A DNA stretch of 64,000 nucleotides from Adiantum capillus-veneris (GCA_014529385.2 CM043944.1:179172740-179236739), one strand, 5' to 3'; shown: positions 10,767 to 20,742, counted from the stretch's first letter. Numbers and translations are program-made. The notes: a model not told the origin generated them from the letters alone.

Positions 10767-12506
10767 AGTGATGCGGTGAACGAGAGCTGGCACATGAGTA
10801 AAGGGAAGTGCCATGCCCTAAGGACAGGATCAGTCCACAAAGGGGAGTAAGCCCAAGCTTTGCGGAAAGCTTCAAGCTTCTCACGAGACAATGCCTTTGT
10901 GAAAAGATCTGCAAGGTTGTCCTGTGTTGCACATAAGCCAAGCTGATCTCTCCTGCTGAGAGCCTCTCCCTGACATATGGTAATGCACCTCAATGTGCTT
11001 TGTGCGAGCATGAAAAACTGGGTTCCTCGCAACTGCCAATGCGCTCTGACTGTCAGTGTAGATAGTGTTGGCAGTGTCCTGTCCAACACCCAAGTCAGCC
11101 ATAACGTCTGAGCCATACACACTCAACCGTAGCTGTGAAGACTGCCCTGTACTCAGCCTCACAACTCGAAGTGGCCACAGTAGGTTGCTTCTTTTGCTCA
11201 ACCATGATATACATGAACTGCCAAGCATGAAACAAAAAACACTTGTGGACACTCGCGTGTCAAAACAACCAGCCCAATCTGAGTCCGAAAAAGCATGTAA
11301 GTCTGGCGGCAATGATCCCCCCTTGGGATAAAACAAGCCAAGATGTAAAGTGCCACTAAGGTAGCGGAAAATCCTCTTGACAGCCTGCCAATGCTTAGAT
11401 CCTGGGCTATGCATAAATCTGCTGACCTGCGAGACTGCAAACTGAATATCTGGCCTCGTGTTGCATACATAAATGAGGCAGCCAACAGCAGTTTGGTAAA
11501 GAGTGACATCAGCAGGTTCGCCAACATCATGTAGACTCAACTTCAAACCTGTTTCCATGGGAGTGGCAATAGGTTTGCAATCCTCAAGTCCAAACTTACA
11601 TAGCAATGTCTCTATGTAACTTTTCTGACACAAGGCAATACCACCATCACACTGCTTAAACTGTATACCCAAGTAATGAAGCAACATCCCCACATCTTTC
11701 ATCTTGAAAGTAGCATTCAAATCAGCCTTAAATTCAGCAATATGTCTCTCATTTGGTCCAGTGATCAGAAAATCATCAACATAAAGAACCACAATGAGAA
11801 ATACATCATCCTCACGCTTTACATACAATGTGCTTTCTGTTGGACTGTTACGAAAGCCTCGTTTAACCAAATGAGTGTCAGCTTTCTCATACCAAGCACG
11901 AGGAGATTGCTTCAACCCATACAAAGCCTTCTTACATTTGCACACTTTGTCCTCTTGTCCTTTTATGACAAAACCGCGAGGCTGCGTTACATAAACTTCC
12001 TCAAATATGTCACCATTCAAGAAAGCAGTAACAATGTCTGATTGATGTACATCCCAACCAAAATGAGCTGCCAATGCACTTAGAAAATGCACAGTAGTCA
12101 TACGACAAGTGGGAGCAAAAGTCTCTTCATAATCTATGCCTTTTTGTTGTGCATAACCCTTTGCAACAAGTCAAGCCTTATGGCGATCGATCTCACCATC
12201 CGGCTTGCGTTTCAACTTGTAAACCCACTTCGTACCAATGGCCTTTTTGCCAGGATGCAAATCACATAAAGTCCATGTGTCATTCTCTATAAGTGCATCA
12301 TATTCTGATTTCATGGCAGCAATCCAATTTTCTGAATTCTGTGCTTCATCAAAAGACAGAGGCTCCTCAACATCATGTAAACTAGACACAGCCAAAGCAT
12401 GACAATCTGATGCATAAGATGCATGGTGAGAGCCTGAACGAGTACGACTAGATAAAGGTGCATCCAATTTACTGTCACGCAAAGTGTGCACCAGCCATTT
12501 TGGCAT
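10767..12506 (-). pseudogene. C1 copia reverse transcriptase-RNase H
   Basis: A 406-residue open frame (10881-12101) plus an upstream frame (12171-12506) form a copia RT-RNase H. KSEYDALIENDTWTLCDLHP and GTKWVYKLKRKPDGEIDRHK come first, then an in-frame TGA at 12171-12173. Next are HQSDIVTAFLNGDIFEEVYV and KALYGLKQSPRAWYEK. The catalytic box LYVDDFLITG (YVDD at 11772-11783) is intact. The thumb VGCLIYVCNTRPDIQFAVSQ and RNase H start SDSDWAGCFDTRVSTS follow. A frameshift near 11190 moves the RNase H end (NTIYTDSQSALAVARNPVFH, HIEVHYH) to another frame. The stop would be CGA to TGA in the usual KARLVAKGYAQ. Confidence 0.95.
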
Positions 12507-13067
12507 ACCTCTAGCCTGCTCATTTTCAGCCCTTTCCTCATCAAGTACATCATGTACATCTGCATCAGTAATAGGTGTTCTAAAACATTTTCAGAAACCC
12601 TCATAGGCTGTACATTTGCCTCATTGGAACTTACATTCGTATTTCCACCACTAAAAAGAGGCAACAAAGTGTCATAAATGTCCTGTGAGCTTACATTACT
12701 GTCTCTAGTACATGACAGCAAGGGCTGAACAGAATCTTCCACAAACACTACATCCCGTGAAACCAGAATACGTTTTGTTTGCGGATGATACAACCTGTAA
12801 CCTTTGCTTTCAGCACTATAACCAACAAAAATACATTTGACAGCCTTATCATCCAATTTTCTCTCGCTGCACTTGTGGCACCAAAGCATATGCCAAACAG
12901 CCAAAAACACGCATGTGCTCAATAGAAGGTTTTCTATCATGCCATGCTTCATATGGAGTAATAGACTGCAAAGCTTTCGTAGGACACCTGTTAAGTACAT
13001 AAGTGGCACACATGATGGCCTCAAGCCAAAAAGAATGCGGCCCATTCTGCATCAACATCAGCATCAC
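12311..13067 (-). pseudogene. C1 integrase, C-terminal half only
   Basis: The frame begins abruptly in mid-integrase with NGPHSFWLEAIMCATYVLNR, then SITPYEAWHDRKPSIEHMRV and FGCLAYALVPQVQREK. After a frameshift it continues KCIFVGYSAESKGYRLYHPQ and RILVSRDVVFVEDS. The HHCC zinc finger and at least the first two catalytic aspartates of the integrase are missing. The front joins straight to gag at about 13030-13050. It cannot catalyse integration. Confidence 0.9.
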
Positions 13068-14065
13068 AATCTCCTTTCACAGAAGACTCAACAATGGCTG
13101 CATTTGTAGTGGAACCAGCATTTGCAGTGGAACCACCCTCTTTCTTCTTAGCCTCTTTGGCCTTCAACTTAGGACACGACTTGATCAAGTGATCATTGGC
13201 TTTACAATAATGGCAACGCATCTTCTTTTTGCCCTTATCACCAGAATTGCCAGACGAAGTGCTGCCACCAAAGCATTAGGAACAGAATTTTTGCCACTCG
13301 CAGCAGAACCATAAGAAGTGGTTGCATTACTGTTACCACCCTTTCTTTGAGAAGCAATAAAAGCTTGTTCAACTGCACGCTGCCTAGTCCTGTTTTTTCT
13401 AGAAAGTGACTCTTGCAACAGCAATGTGCATAATGCATCAAACTTGACAACTTTAGGATTTCCTTGGGTCATCAGTCTCCAAGTACTAGCAAAAGTCTGG
13501 TAGGAATCTGGTAAGGCATCAAGAACAGTCTGCACAAGGGAACTGTCCGAAATGACTTCACCTGCAGAAATGAGTTGCTCATTGATATCCTTGACACTAG
13601 CAAGGAAAGTGTCAATATCATCTTCCTCATGCATAATCTTCGACTCTAGCTCTTTACGCAGCAAAGCAATTTTAGCCTCATTGCGGCTTGCATAAAGACC
13701 TGCTAGAATATCCTCCCAGCCTGTTTTGCAGATTTTGCTGAACGGATGTGAGGAATAATGGTGCGCTTCACAGACAACGCAATCAATGCATGAGCTTGTG
13801 CATCCTTAACATCCCAACGAGCTTGTTCTGCCGTAGGCAAAACAACTCTAACAGCTGCAATCCTTGCAGCAAGACCTGCAACATCCTCAACATCGCCTAC
13901 ATCTTCAGAACCAGGACGTACATCAATGCCCTGCACAATGTTCCAGACACCTTTTGACACAAGAACATGTTGCATCATATAAGCCCACATAGGGTAGTTG
14001 TCCCCATCCAACCTGTCCTCAGCAGCAAACATCTTGAACACATCTGTGTTGTTGTTGTCAGCCAT
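13021..14065 (-). pseudogene. C1 copia gag with zinc knuckle
   Basis: Gag starts at 14065 (MADNNNTDVFKMFAAEDRL, then GDNYPMWAYMMQHVLVSKGV). The UBN2-type gag body follows (KELESKIMHEEDDIDTFLAS, VLDALPDSYQTFASTW, 13185-13664). The zinc knuckle CHYCKANDHLIKSC lies at about 13174-13215. A frameshift near 13710 splits the N-terminal part. After the knuckle, the C-terminal DVDAEWAAFF runs straight into integrase sequence: the protease is gone. Confidence 0.9.
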
Positions 14066-14413
14066 GGTAAATGCTGCACCTGATGTGAAAACTGTCCGAA
14101 AATAGGAGAAATGGAGCGGGAACAACTTGTGCTATATAGCACAAACCGTAGAAGACTATAAGGCACCTGTTATGCAAAAAACGGCACTGACAGAAAATCT
14201 GCACAAAATGACGAAATAGCCTGTGCAGTACTGCCCGTAGTGGAAACGGAGGCCGAAATGAGCCCAAATCAAAATTCTGAGCAGACCAAGCTCTTCGAGC
14301 TGACCCAAAATATTTGTCGACCTACGAACGCTCGCCAAAGCTCACTGAAATCAAAGAAAGTGAGCAGGCGTGTGCTGGAGCAGTTGGCGACTAAGCCCGG
14401 GAGGATGTGACCT

Positions 14414-14425
14414 GCTCTGATACCA
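14414..14425 (-). promoter_or_regulatory. C1 primer-binding site (initiator Met tRNA)
   Basis: Minus sense TGGTATCAGAGC, a 12-base match to the complement of the plant initiator methionine tRNA 3' end, two bases inside the 5' LTR. It primes minus-strand DNA synthesis. Confidence 0.95.
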
Positions 14426-14427
14426 AT

Positions 14428-14649
14428 TGTTGGAATTTGCGTTGCAGAGAAACACACACAGCTTGGAGAAGACGAAGGAAAGGCACACAATAGAGAGTGT
14501 GTTACTTAGTGTGCAATGGAAAGATAGATAGCCCTAGAGTGATGGGCGTATATACAATGCACGGGGGAAAAAACCTCCTAAAGAGGGAAAAAATGCCCCG
14601 GCGGTCCTAGTGTGTTCACACACATCACTACCACATGTATATGGTAACA
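14428..14649 (-). mobile_element. C1 Ty1/copia 5' LTR (222 bp)
   Basis: A complete LTR. Minus sense starts TGTTACCATATACATG and ends CAAATTCCAACA (TGTT...AACA inverted ends). It adjoins the PBS on one side and the 34-bp flanking repeat on the other. It pairs with the truncated LTR at 10550-10754. The few differences include short indels near GAAGGAA(GCTCA) and in the A-rich run. Confidence 0.95.
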
Positions 14650-14683
14650 TTTTTTTAGACACATGTAGGATGTGGACCTAGGA
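14650..14683 (+). repeat. Right copy of 34-bp direct repeat flanking C1
   Basis: Same sequence as 10517-10550 apart from one A/G difference. It lies directly outside the intact 5' LTR. Confidence 0.85.
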
Positions 14684-14935
14684 GGTCACTTTCTCTCTCT
14701 AGCTTTTGGAAAGTGAAGGGAGTAAAGGGGTGTGGCCACATCAGCAAAAACGTGGGTCACTAAGAGCCAAAATTTGACTTTTTTTCAAAAAAGTTATTTT
14801 TACTTATTTTTGACTTAAAATTCCCTCCCAACATATATACACATCAAAAAATCAATTTTTGACATTTTTTAAAACCTACAAACACTAAAAGTCCACTTTT
14901 TCAAAAAAAAATCCCCCCCAAAAAAAAAACCTTTG
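14684..14935. other. AT-rich flank, no gene seen
   Basis: Low-complexity T-runs and A-runs with no coding pattern on either strand. It ends in a short C-run and A-run (14910-14931) before the pyrimidine tract. Confidence 0.6.
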
Positions 14936-15168
14936 TTCTCTCCTCCTCCTTCCTCCTCTCTCCCTCTCCTCTCCCTCCCTACCCCCTTCTCTCCTCTTCC
15001 TCCCCTCTCTCTCCCTCTCCCCCCTCTGCCCCCTTCTCTCCTCCCATGTTCCTCTCCTCTCCCTCCCTACCCCCTTCTCTCCTCCTCCTCCCCTCTCTCT
15101 CCCTCTCCCCCTCTGCCCCCTTCTCTCCTCCCATGTTCCTCCCTCTCCTTCCCCCCTCTTTCTTTTCA
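14936..15168. repeat. Homopyrimidine tract with 88-bp internal duplication
   Basis: The plus strand is almost pure C/T for about 230 bases, broken mainly by isolated A and a CATG. A unit from 14964 recurs from 15052 (88-bp period). Long mirror-like pyrimidine tracts can form triplex DNA. Reading frames through it on both strands are Pro/Leu/Ser or Glu/Arg/Gly repeats and are not genes. Confidence 0.9.
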
Positions 15169-15197
15169 TTCTTTGCTTCCTCACGCAACAACTGCCA

Positions 15198-15311
15198 TGG
15201 TGCTCACGGACATCACAAATCGTATCCCTCCACCACCATGTACTCTCGCACAACAAAAGTGTACATATTGCTTGTTCGCGGTGTTTGCACCGAAGGCCGC
15301 ACGTGAGGGTG
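15198..15311 (+). CDS. Possible first exon of an unrecognised gene
   Basis: An ATG in good context (GCCATGG) opens MVLTDITNRIPPPPCTLAQQ and then KCTYCLFAVFAPKAARE. The frame ends two codons after a splice-donor-like GGGTGAGT at 15306-15313. A CT-rich leader precedes it, as in many plant 5' UTRs. I do not recognise the protein and see no clear second exon. The open frame at 15396-15617 is a weak candidate. It could be chance. Confidence 0.2.
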
Positions 15312-15313
15312 AG

Positions 15314-16731
15314 TAGAGGTCATCCCAAGATCGTCATACTGTCGGTGAGATGAATGTGTATGGTTCTTCAATATCTTGGGAGGGGATAAGTAGGCTTGTT
15401 AGGCTATTGCAATTGGTTGTGTATGGGTGCAGGTGCTTCTTTGCATTCGTGGATGCACGAATGTCAAGCTAGCTCTTCAGCTCAAAACAGTGGCATTACA
15501 AGAAACAGTGGGTGCAGGTTAGAGAGGTCAAGTGTCACCACTTTTTCTCTAAAACAGCCTTCTTTGTTACATCTTGCAGGTAGGTGCTTCAAATCTATCC
15601 TTATTAGAGGTGGGTAATCTCATCCTAATGCAAGAATGGCTCAAGGAACTAGCATAACATGAAGCTTTTACGGTGGCACAAAGCTCTCCTCAAGCAATGT
15701 GGCTCCCACTACACCAAAAATCACTATGCTAACATGGAGAGATCCCTAGTAGGACAATACAACAACTTTTCATCAGCAGCACACCCTTTCCTAACATGAG
15801 GGCACCCCCACCAGAGATATTTTTATATGATAGGTCACCCCATGAGCATACCATGTCATGGAATGGATGTAAGAACTATGACTGCACTACCCCTTGGAAG
15901 TTGTTCACGAATGTATGTTAATCAAAGTTAATGAGAAGAAGTTTGGACTTTTTTGTTTGTTGATGTGTAAGAGCACTCTTGGTCTACCATATTTTAGATT
16001 GTTTGATAAGTTAAATAAGATTTGTAGTCATTTAAAGTGTCATTTTTTTTGGTAAGATTGTACATGAGAAGACATGATAAAGTACAAGAGATCTTGACGG
16101 AATAAACCTCGATGAGATTCCCACCATGCACTTGTGACACCATACCTCTCCTTGAACCCTGTGACTTCTATCGTTGTGGGGAGTCCAATGGGGGGCTATT
16201 TTCAAATTTTTAGCATAACTTTTTTTGAAGGAAATTTTGGTTATTCTAAATTTTATACACAATCTAGGAGTTCATTCTGATTGTTTTTCTTCAGTTTCAA
16301 ATTTTGACCGAGTACACTCCTTGGAAGCCACTTTTGAAGGTGTTAGGGCGAGATTTTGGGAAAGTTTTGTATGTAGGAAATACAGTCATTAACACAATAA
16401 AAAACAATGGTTATTTGAGTATTTTCAGATTCCATGGTTTTAATGCTCGTTGGAGCCCGTAGATTAGAAAAAAAATAAAAAATGCATGTTTTACATCATT
16501 TTTAAATAAATTGTCAACTTGCACGTTGATTTCTGGAGAATGCGAGCAAGATATGATTTTTTCTCATCACATTATGGTCGAAGAATGCGATGAGATGAAC
16601 AAATTCATGTGAGACAAGCCCAGACAGATTCGGAGCCGATTGAAATCTAGAAGCTGTTGAAAACAACCGAAAAGTTCAACACTTAAAAAATTTTAAATTT
16701 TTTTTATAAAAAAAAACGTAACATTTGAATC
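15314..16731. other. No recognised gene
   Basis: About 1.4 kb of AT-rich sequence. On the minus strand near 16045-16205 a frame reads VTGFKERYGVTSAWWESHRG. It looks protein-like but I cannot place it. T-runs occur at 16040 and 16690. No LTR ends, PBS or RT motifs are seen. Confidence 0.5.
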
Positions 16732-16881
16732 ATGGCCATGCATCAAAAATATGCTCACACGGTGAAGGAGGTACTTCAAAGCTATGGAAATCAGTATAAA
16801 ATGCAAGCAATAGCGTTGGAGGCTATTCAGGAAGTTGTAGAGGCTCACATCATTTCAGATGACTTTGCAATGACAAAATGA
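16732..16881 (+). pseudogene. Histone H3-like (H3/CENH3) core fragment
   Basis: A 49-codon frame from ATG at 16732 to TGA at 16879. Residues 11-41 read VKEVLQSYGNQYKMQAIALE then AIQEVVEAHI. They resemble the histone H3 segment REIAQDF...FQSSAVMALQEAAEAYL: basic-E, Q, an aromatic, Q-x-x-A-L-x-A-x-Q-E-x-x-E-A. That is the end of the first and start of the second helix of the H3 fold. The N-tail and the rest of the fold are missing. It may be one exon or a processed remnant, of canonical H3 or the centromeric variant. Similarity is by eye only. Confidence 0.35.
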
Positions 16882-16997
16882 TTAAGAGTTGTGTCTACTG
16901 TCTCCATAGTATTTGGCTTTTCGGTTTATCCATGTGTTTTAAGTTAAGTGGTTTTGGCCATGAAGAGTTAAATTTAAATCAAATATTAACCTTTTTG

Positions 16998-17158
16998 CCA
17001 TCCTGAGGGGCAAACAAAGCTAGAAAATGCAAAAAAAAGGGTGGCCACAAGGGCGCGCAGATGGCCCATCCAGCAGTTTTGGATGGCTCATCTGCGCGCC
17101 CTTGTGGCCACCCTTTTTTTTTTTGCATTTTCTAGCTTTGTTTGCCCCTTAGGATAGC
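16998..17158. repeat. Hairpin 1: about 161-bp near-perfect palindrome
   Basis: The left arm runs from GCCATCCTGAGGGGCAAACA through GGGTGGCCACAAGGGCGCGC. The right arm is its reverse complement, ending GCCCCTTAGGATAGC. The arms are about 70-75 bases with a loop around CAGCAGTTTT. A transcript would fold into a long stem. This is the longest and best matched of the three copies. Confidence 0.9.
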
Positions 17159-17356
17159 AAAAATGTTAATAGTTGATGAAACCAGATGTTTATGTAGCAT
17201 GAGACTAGATTTTTATATTGTCCAATGTGATTTGGCCTTTTGGTGCAGGGAACTAGTAAGTTGAGTTGAAGGAAGGCATAATGTGCTTGAAAAGTTAAAT
17301 TTTACATTCATCTCACCTTTTCCAAGGTCCTGGAGTGCAACAATAGCCTAATTATG

Positions 17357-17453
17357 CAAAAAAAAGGGTGGCCACAAGGGCGCGCAGATGGCCCATCCAA
17401 CAGTTTTGGATGGCTCACCTACGCGCTCTTGTGGCCACCCTTTTTTTTGCACT
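17357..17453. repeat. Hairpin 2
   Basis: Same core stem as hairpin 1 (GGGTGGCCACAAGGGCGCGC). The right arm has changes (ACCTACGCGCTCTTGTGGCC) and the outer arms are lost, so the stem is about 40 bp with mismatches. Confidence 0.85.
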
Positions 17454-17679
17454 ATATGGCCTTGTCTGCCCCTTATAATAGCAAGAATGTTAATATTTGA
17501 TGAAACCAGATGTTTATGCAGCATGAGACTAGATTTTTATACTGTCCAATGTGATTTGCCCTTTTGGTGCAGGGAACTAGTAAGTTGAGTTGAAGGAAGG
17601 CATAATGTGCTTGAAAAGTTCAATTTTAGGTTCATCTCATCTTTTCCAGGGTTCTGGAGTGCAGCAATAGCCTAATTAT

Positions 17680-17773
17680 GCAAAAAAAGGGTGGCCACAA
17701 GGGCCCACATATGGCCCATCCAGCAGTTTTGGATGGCTCACTACGCGCGCTTGTGGCCACCCCTTTTTTTGCA
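17680..17773. repeat. Hairpin 3
   Basis: Third copy. The left arm reads AAGGGCCCACATATGG and the right arm CTACGCGCGCTTGTGGCC, so the middle of the stem no longer pairs well. The outer GGGTGGCCACAAG and its complement still do. Confidence 0.85.
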
Positions 17774-17883
17774 TTATATGGCCTTGTTTGCACCCCAGGA
17801 TACCAATTTTTTTTTAGATTAAGTGAAAGAAAATCTTTATGCAACATGACAGTACAAATTCCACTTCTTTTCACTCAGATGTA

Positions 17884-18523
17884 ATTAGAGCTCCCCCCCC
17901 TTTCTTTGTGTTCAAAGGTCCGGAGCATTCACTATGTAAAATTTACCTATATCACGTGCGTTCACTAGAATGGATTAAAAGTACCCCTTATAGGCCTTAT
18001 CTACACATGTTTCTGCAACTTTACAAGAATATAAAATCCCTTCTGTTGAACACATGTGCTATGTTACATATACTTTAGTGAACTCCCCATGTCAACGGCC
18101 TCACAAATCCTGTGCACTAAACATTAAACACTAGAAATCGACCAAACAAGGAGCCAATTTTTACTTCCTTGTGTCCACCTAGTGTTCTTGTGAAACACAT
18201 TGCTAATGATATATATTCAACATCCCCAAATGAGGACATCGTGACAAAGTTTATGATCCACTTTAATAAGAATAACCATTAATGATTAAACTGAAATCAA
18301 AATATTGCTTGAATTTCTTCAAGGTGGAGTGATTAAGACTTGCGACTTGAATCATCGTACAGGCAAATCAAAATATCCATAAAAGTAAACAATATTTCTC
18401 AGATCTATATGAAACTTCAGTAATCTAAATTAAATACTCTCACTCAATGCGACACCATTTAACAAAAAAACATATTTATATTGCATTTATAGAGGAATCC
18501 AGCCTCATGAAAAATAATTACAA
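17884..18523. other. No recognised gene
   Basis: AT-rich sequence with a C-run at about 17892. No element motifs or coding pattern are visible. Confidence 0.5.
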
Positions 18524-18811
18524 ATGGAGACAATGTTGTTGCTGTTAGGCTTATCTTACAAGTATTTGTCTTCCTCATCTAGAGATTCATATACACTTGA
18601 GTATTTGTGTGTCTATGACACTAGGGAAGATAGTAGTACTATATGGATGGCTTCTATGAGAGCTCCTAGAGAGTCCCTATTGGTTCAAGATTCTAAAAAA
18701 CACCTACTATTCTTATCAAAATCTTTTAACATGGTAGTGAAAGGTTCCTCAAGGAACAAAAATAGAGTGATTTCCATCTCTGCACATGGTTTCTTGCTCA
18801 TGTCCTCTTAA
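18524..18811 (+). CDS. Hypothetical 95-residue frame
   Basis: An open frame with Met start (METMLLLLGLSYKYLSSSSR) and a Ser-rich end. I recognise no domain. The hydrophobic start MLLLLGLSY is too short for a clear signal. Nothing around it supports expression, so it may be chance. Confidence 0.15.
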   Translation: METMLLLLGLSYKYLSSSSRDSYTLEYLCVYDTREDSSTIWMASMRAPRESLLVQDSKKHLLFLSKSFNMVVKGSSRNKNRVISISAHGFLLMSS

Positions 18812-20060
18812 AACAAGTTGAATCTGTAAGTAAACAAAAGATTATGTGAGCACAAAGTTATAAATTACAAAATGATATCATTCCAATTATCTAATGACAA
18901 TTATACGAAGAATAAATTACAAGAAAAATCTTTGACGACTCTCCATAGATAACACAACTTACTTACATTGTGAGACTCAAATCACATGCTACACAACTAT
19001 AGATGGCGCACCAAAGTCATCAACAAAATAGCACCACCCAGTGTTATGAGGTGTGAAGCCTAAACACTGAAATCCATAAAGAGGTTAATTCTCTCTAGCA
19101 TGATAAACTTAAAGATGGAGATGATGTTAAGCTCTGAATGTAAGCTACAAGGGTAGTTTTATTACCATTCTATCTTTATGTTGGAGATGAACCCTTGCAA
19201 TGCCCACGCGATATTCCGTGTTATTTCACACCTCCTATTGTTGTGGTATGCAACTCATGTGAGCTCATACTTTTGCCACCTTCGGGAGTAGAGGTTTCCA
19301 TGTAGTGTGAGTGAATGAAAGTAGAAGAAGGAGTAGAATCTTGTTTCATGTTGTAATGGAGATGAGAGAAGGGAGAGGAGCTAGCTTGGTGTGAAACTAT
19401 GTGGTGGTAAAGGGAAGAGATGGAGGAGGAGCTTGCTTGGTGCTACAATGGAGTGGGAGAAAGCTAGCAGAGAGATAATGATGGACTATAGGGGGTGCAT
19501 GTGGTTGTTGTAGCAATGGAGAGCTTGGAAAAAGGTTGTAGAGAGAGGAAAAACACTTTTTAGCTATAGAATAGGTTTGGAAAGACTTTGGAGGGTGAAA
19601 ATGATGTTTTGATTTGTTTTTTTTAAAAAAAACAATTTTTTTTGAATTTTTTAGTGCACGTTTTTAACTTTTGAAGGTCAAAAATACTTTTTTGACCATG
19701 AAATAGGTTTGGGGACCTTTTAAGGAGGGAAAACTTGAAATTTGAAATTTTTTGAAATTTGAATTTTTTTGTGTATTTTTAAATCCGGGCCAAAAAGTGG
19801 GGGAAAAGAGGTCAAAGTGGTCCCCCCCCCCCCCCCTCTTTCCCCTAGCCACCTCCCTTACCTTCTCACTAGGTAAGAGACAATTAAGAGGTGTAAGGCT
19901 ACCTTGTCCCCCTACTTTTTTGAGGGTATAGAGTGTGTCCACCACCCTCTTCCTATTGGCTGACCTCTAATTAACCTTAATCCCAAAGGGCCCCTAGAGG
20001 GTTCATATTTTTCCTAATGCACCTTCTCATAGATTCAAGAAACCGCAAGCATAAACTCAC
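18812..20060. other. No recognised gene; short homopolymers
   Basis: AT-rich, with a C-run of 15 at 19822-19836 and A/T runs near 19620-19650. G-rich GTGGTGG/GGAGAG wording occupies 19330-19560. No LTR, LINE or coding signature is recognised. Confidence 0.5.
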
Positions 20061-20068
20061 TTGGCACT

Positions 20069-20069
<1 letters not shown>

Positions 20070-20103
<34 letters not shown>

Positions 20104-20109
20104 GAGAGT

Positions 20110-20146
<37 letters not shown>

Positions 20147-20201
20147 TTTTCTTGAAGAGAGATATATATATATATTTATGTATCCAAACATATGAAATGA
20201 G

Positions 20202-20262
<61 letters not shown>

Positions 20263-20327
20263 TATTTATGTATCCAAACATATGAAATGAGCAAAAAAGA
20301 GAGAGATAAAATGAGATATATATATAT
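20070..20327. repeat. GA/TA microsatellites with a duplicated spacer
   Basis: (GA)n tracts at about 20070-20146 and 20204-20260 and short (TA)n at 20162-20174 and 20317-20328. The 28-base spacer TTTATGTATCCAAACATATG plus AAATGAGC occurs on both sides of the second GA tract (from about 20176 and 20265), so tract and spacer were duplicated together. Confidence 0.9.
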
Positions 20328-20344
20328 ATAGATATCTCTTTTTT

Positions 20345-20587
20345 ATTATTATATTCATCCGAGGTCAAATATGTCCTCTGGGACTAAAGTTACATGTGAT
20401 GTAGTATGTGTGCGAATTACAAGTGATTCTTGATGCTCCAAAATTATGATGATGAGAGTCACAATGGAAAGTCCAAACTCTAGCTGGGAGAGGAACCGTG
20501 TAGGTCTAAGTCATGGCTAAAAATGTGAGAGCATCAAGTTCGGATGTGACCAAATGCTGAGCAGTCTAATAGTGTGTGGTACTAAGT
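20345..20587 (-). mobile_element. LINE 3' end, same family as LINE-B
   Basis: About 240 bases match 8940-9180 (shared wording TAAAGTTACATGTGATGTAG, TGATGCTCCAAAATT, GGTCTAAGT and AGTGTGTGGTACT). Only the 3' tail is present: a heavily 5'-truncated insertion followed by AT/GA simple repeat. Confidence 0.85.
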
Positions 20588-20729
20588 ATCATGCCAAGGG
20601 TAGGACCAGGCAGGGCCAAGGGTCAGGATGGACATGCAATCAAGAGGGTCCCTATGTTTAGCAGGCCAAGGGCCTATATAGAGCATGGTTGGGTGGTGAT
20701 GAGCATGCTCCAATCCCCTATGTCTTACA
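20588..20729 (+). mobile_element. LTR fragment upstream of a PBS
   Basis: GC-richer block with a TATA-like CCTATATAGAGC near 20670 that ends CTTACA just before a primer-binding site. The upstream LTR end and its partner LTR are not found. Its left edge abuts the LINE tail. Confidence 0.5.
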
Positions 20730-20730
20730 T

Positions 20731-20742
20731 TGGTATCAGAGC
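20731..20742 (+). promoter_or_regulatory. Primer-binding site (initiator Met tRNA)
   Basis: Exact TGGTATCAGAGC one base after CTTACA. It marks the start of an LTR-element internal region whose coding part is not recognised downstream. Confidence 0.8.

Larger units (their letters stand above)
16998..17800 (+). repeat. Tandem array of about 325-bp units, each with a hairpin
   Basis: Three successive hairpin cores start (at GTGGCCACAAGGG) at 17039, 17368 and 17691, spacing 329-323 bp. The spacer between them is also repeated: GATGAAACCAGATGTTTATG, GGTGCAGGGAACTAGTAAG, GGCATAATGTGCTTGAAAAG. Copies differ by scattered substitutions. No coding is seen. Confidence 0.9.

Noticed and set aside
14885-15316. 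Glu/Arg/Gly-rich and Pro/Leu-rich frames
   Set aside because: They follow from the homopyrimidine tract, which lacks stop codons in most frames.
16998-17800. Regularly spaced palindromes as a CRISPR array
   Set aside because: Units are about 325 bp with repeated, not unique, spacers, and the surroundings are eukaryotic retroelements.
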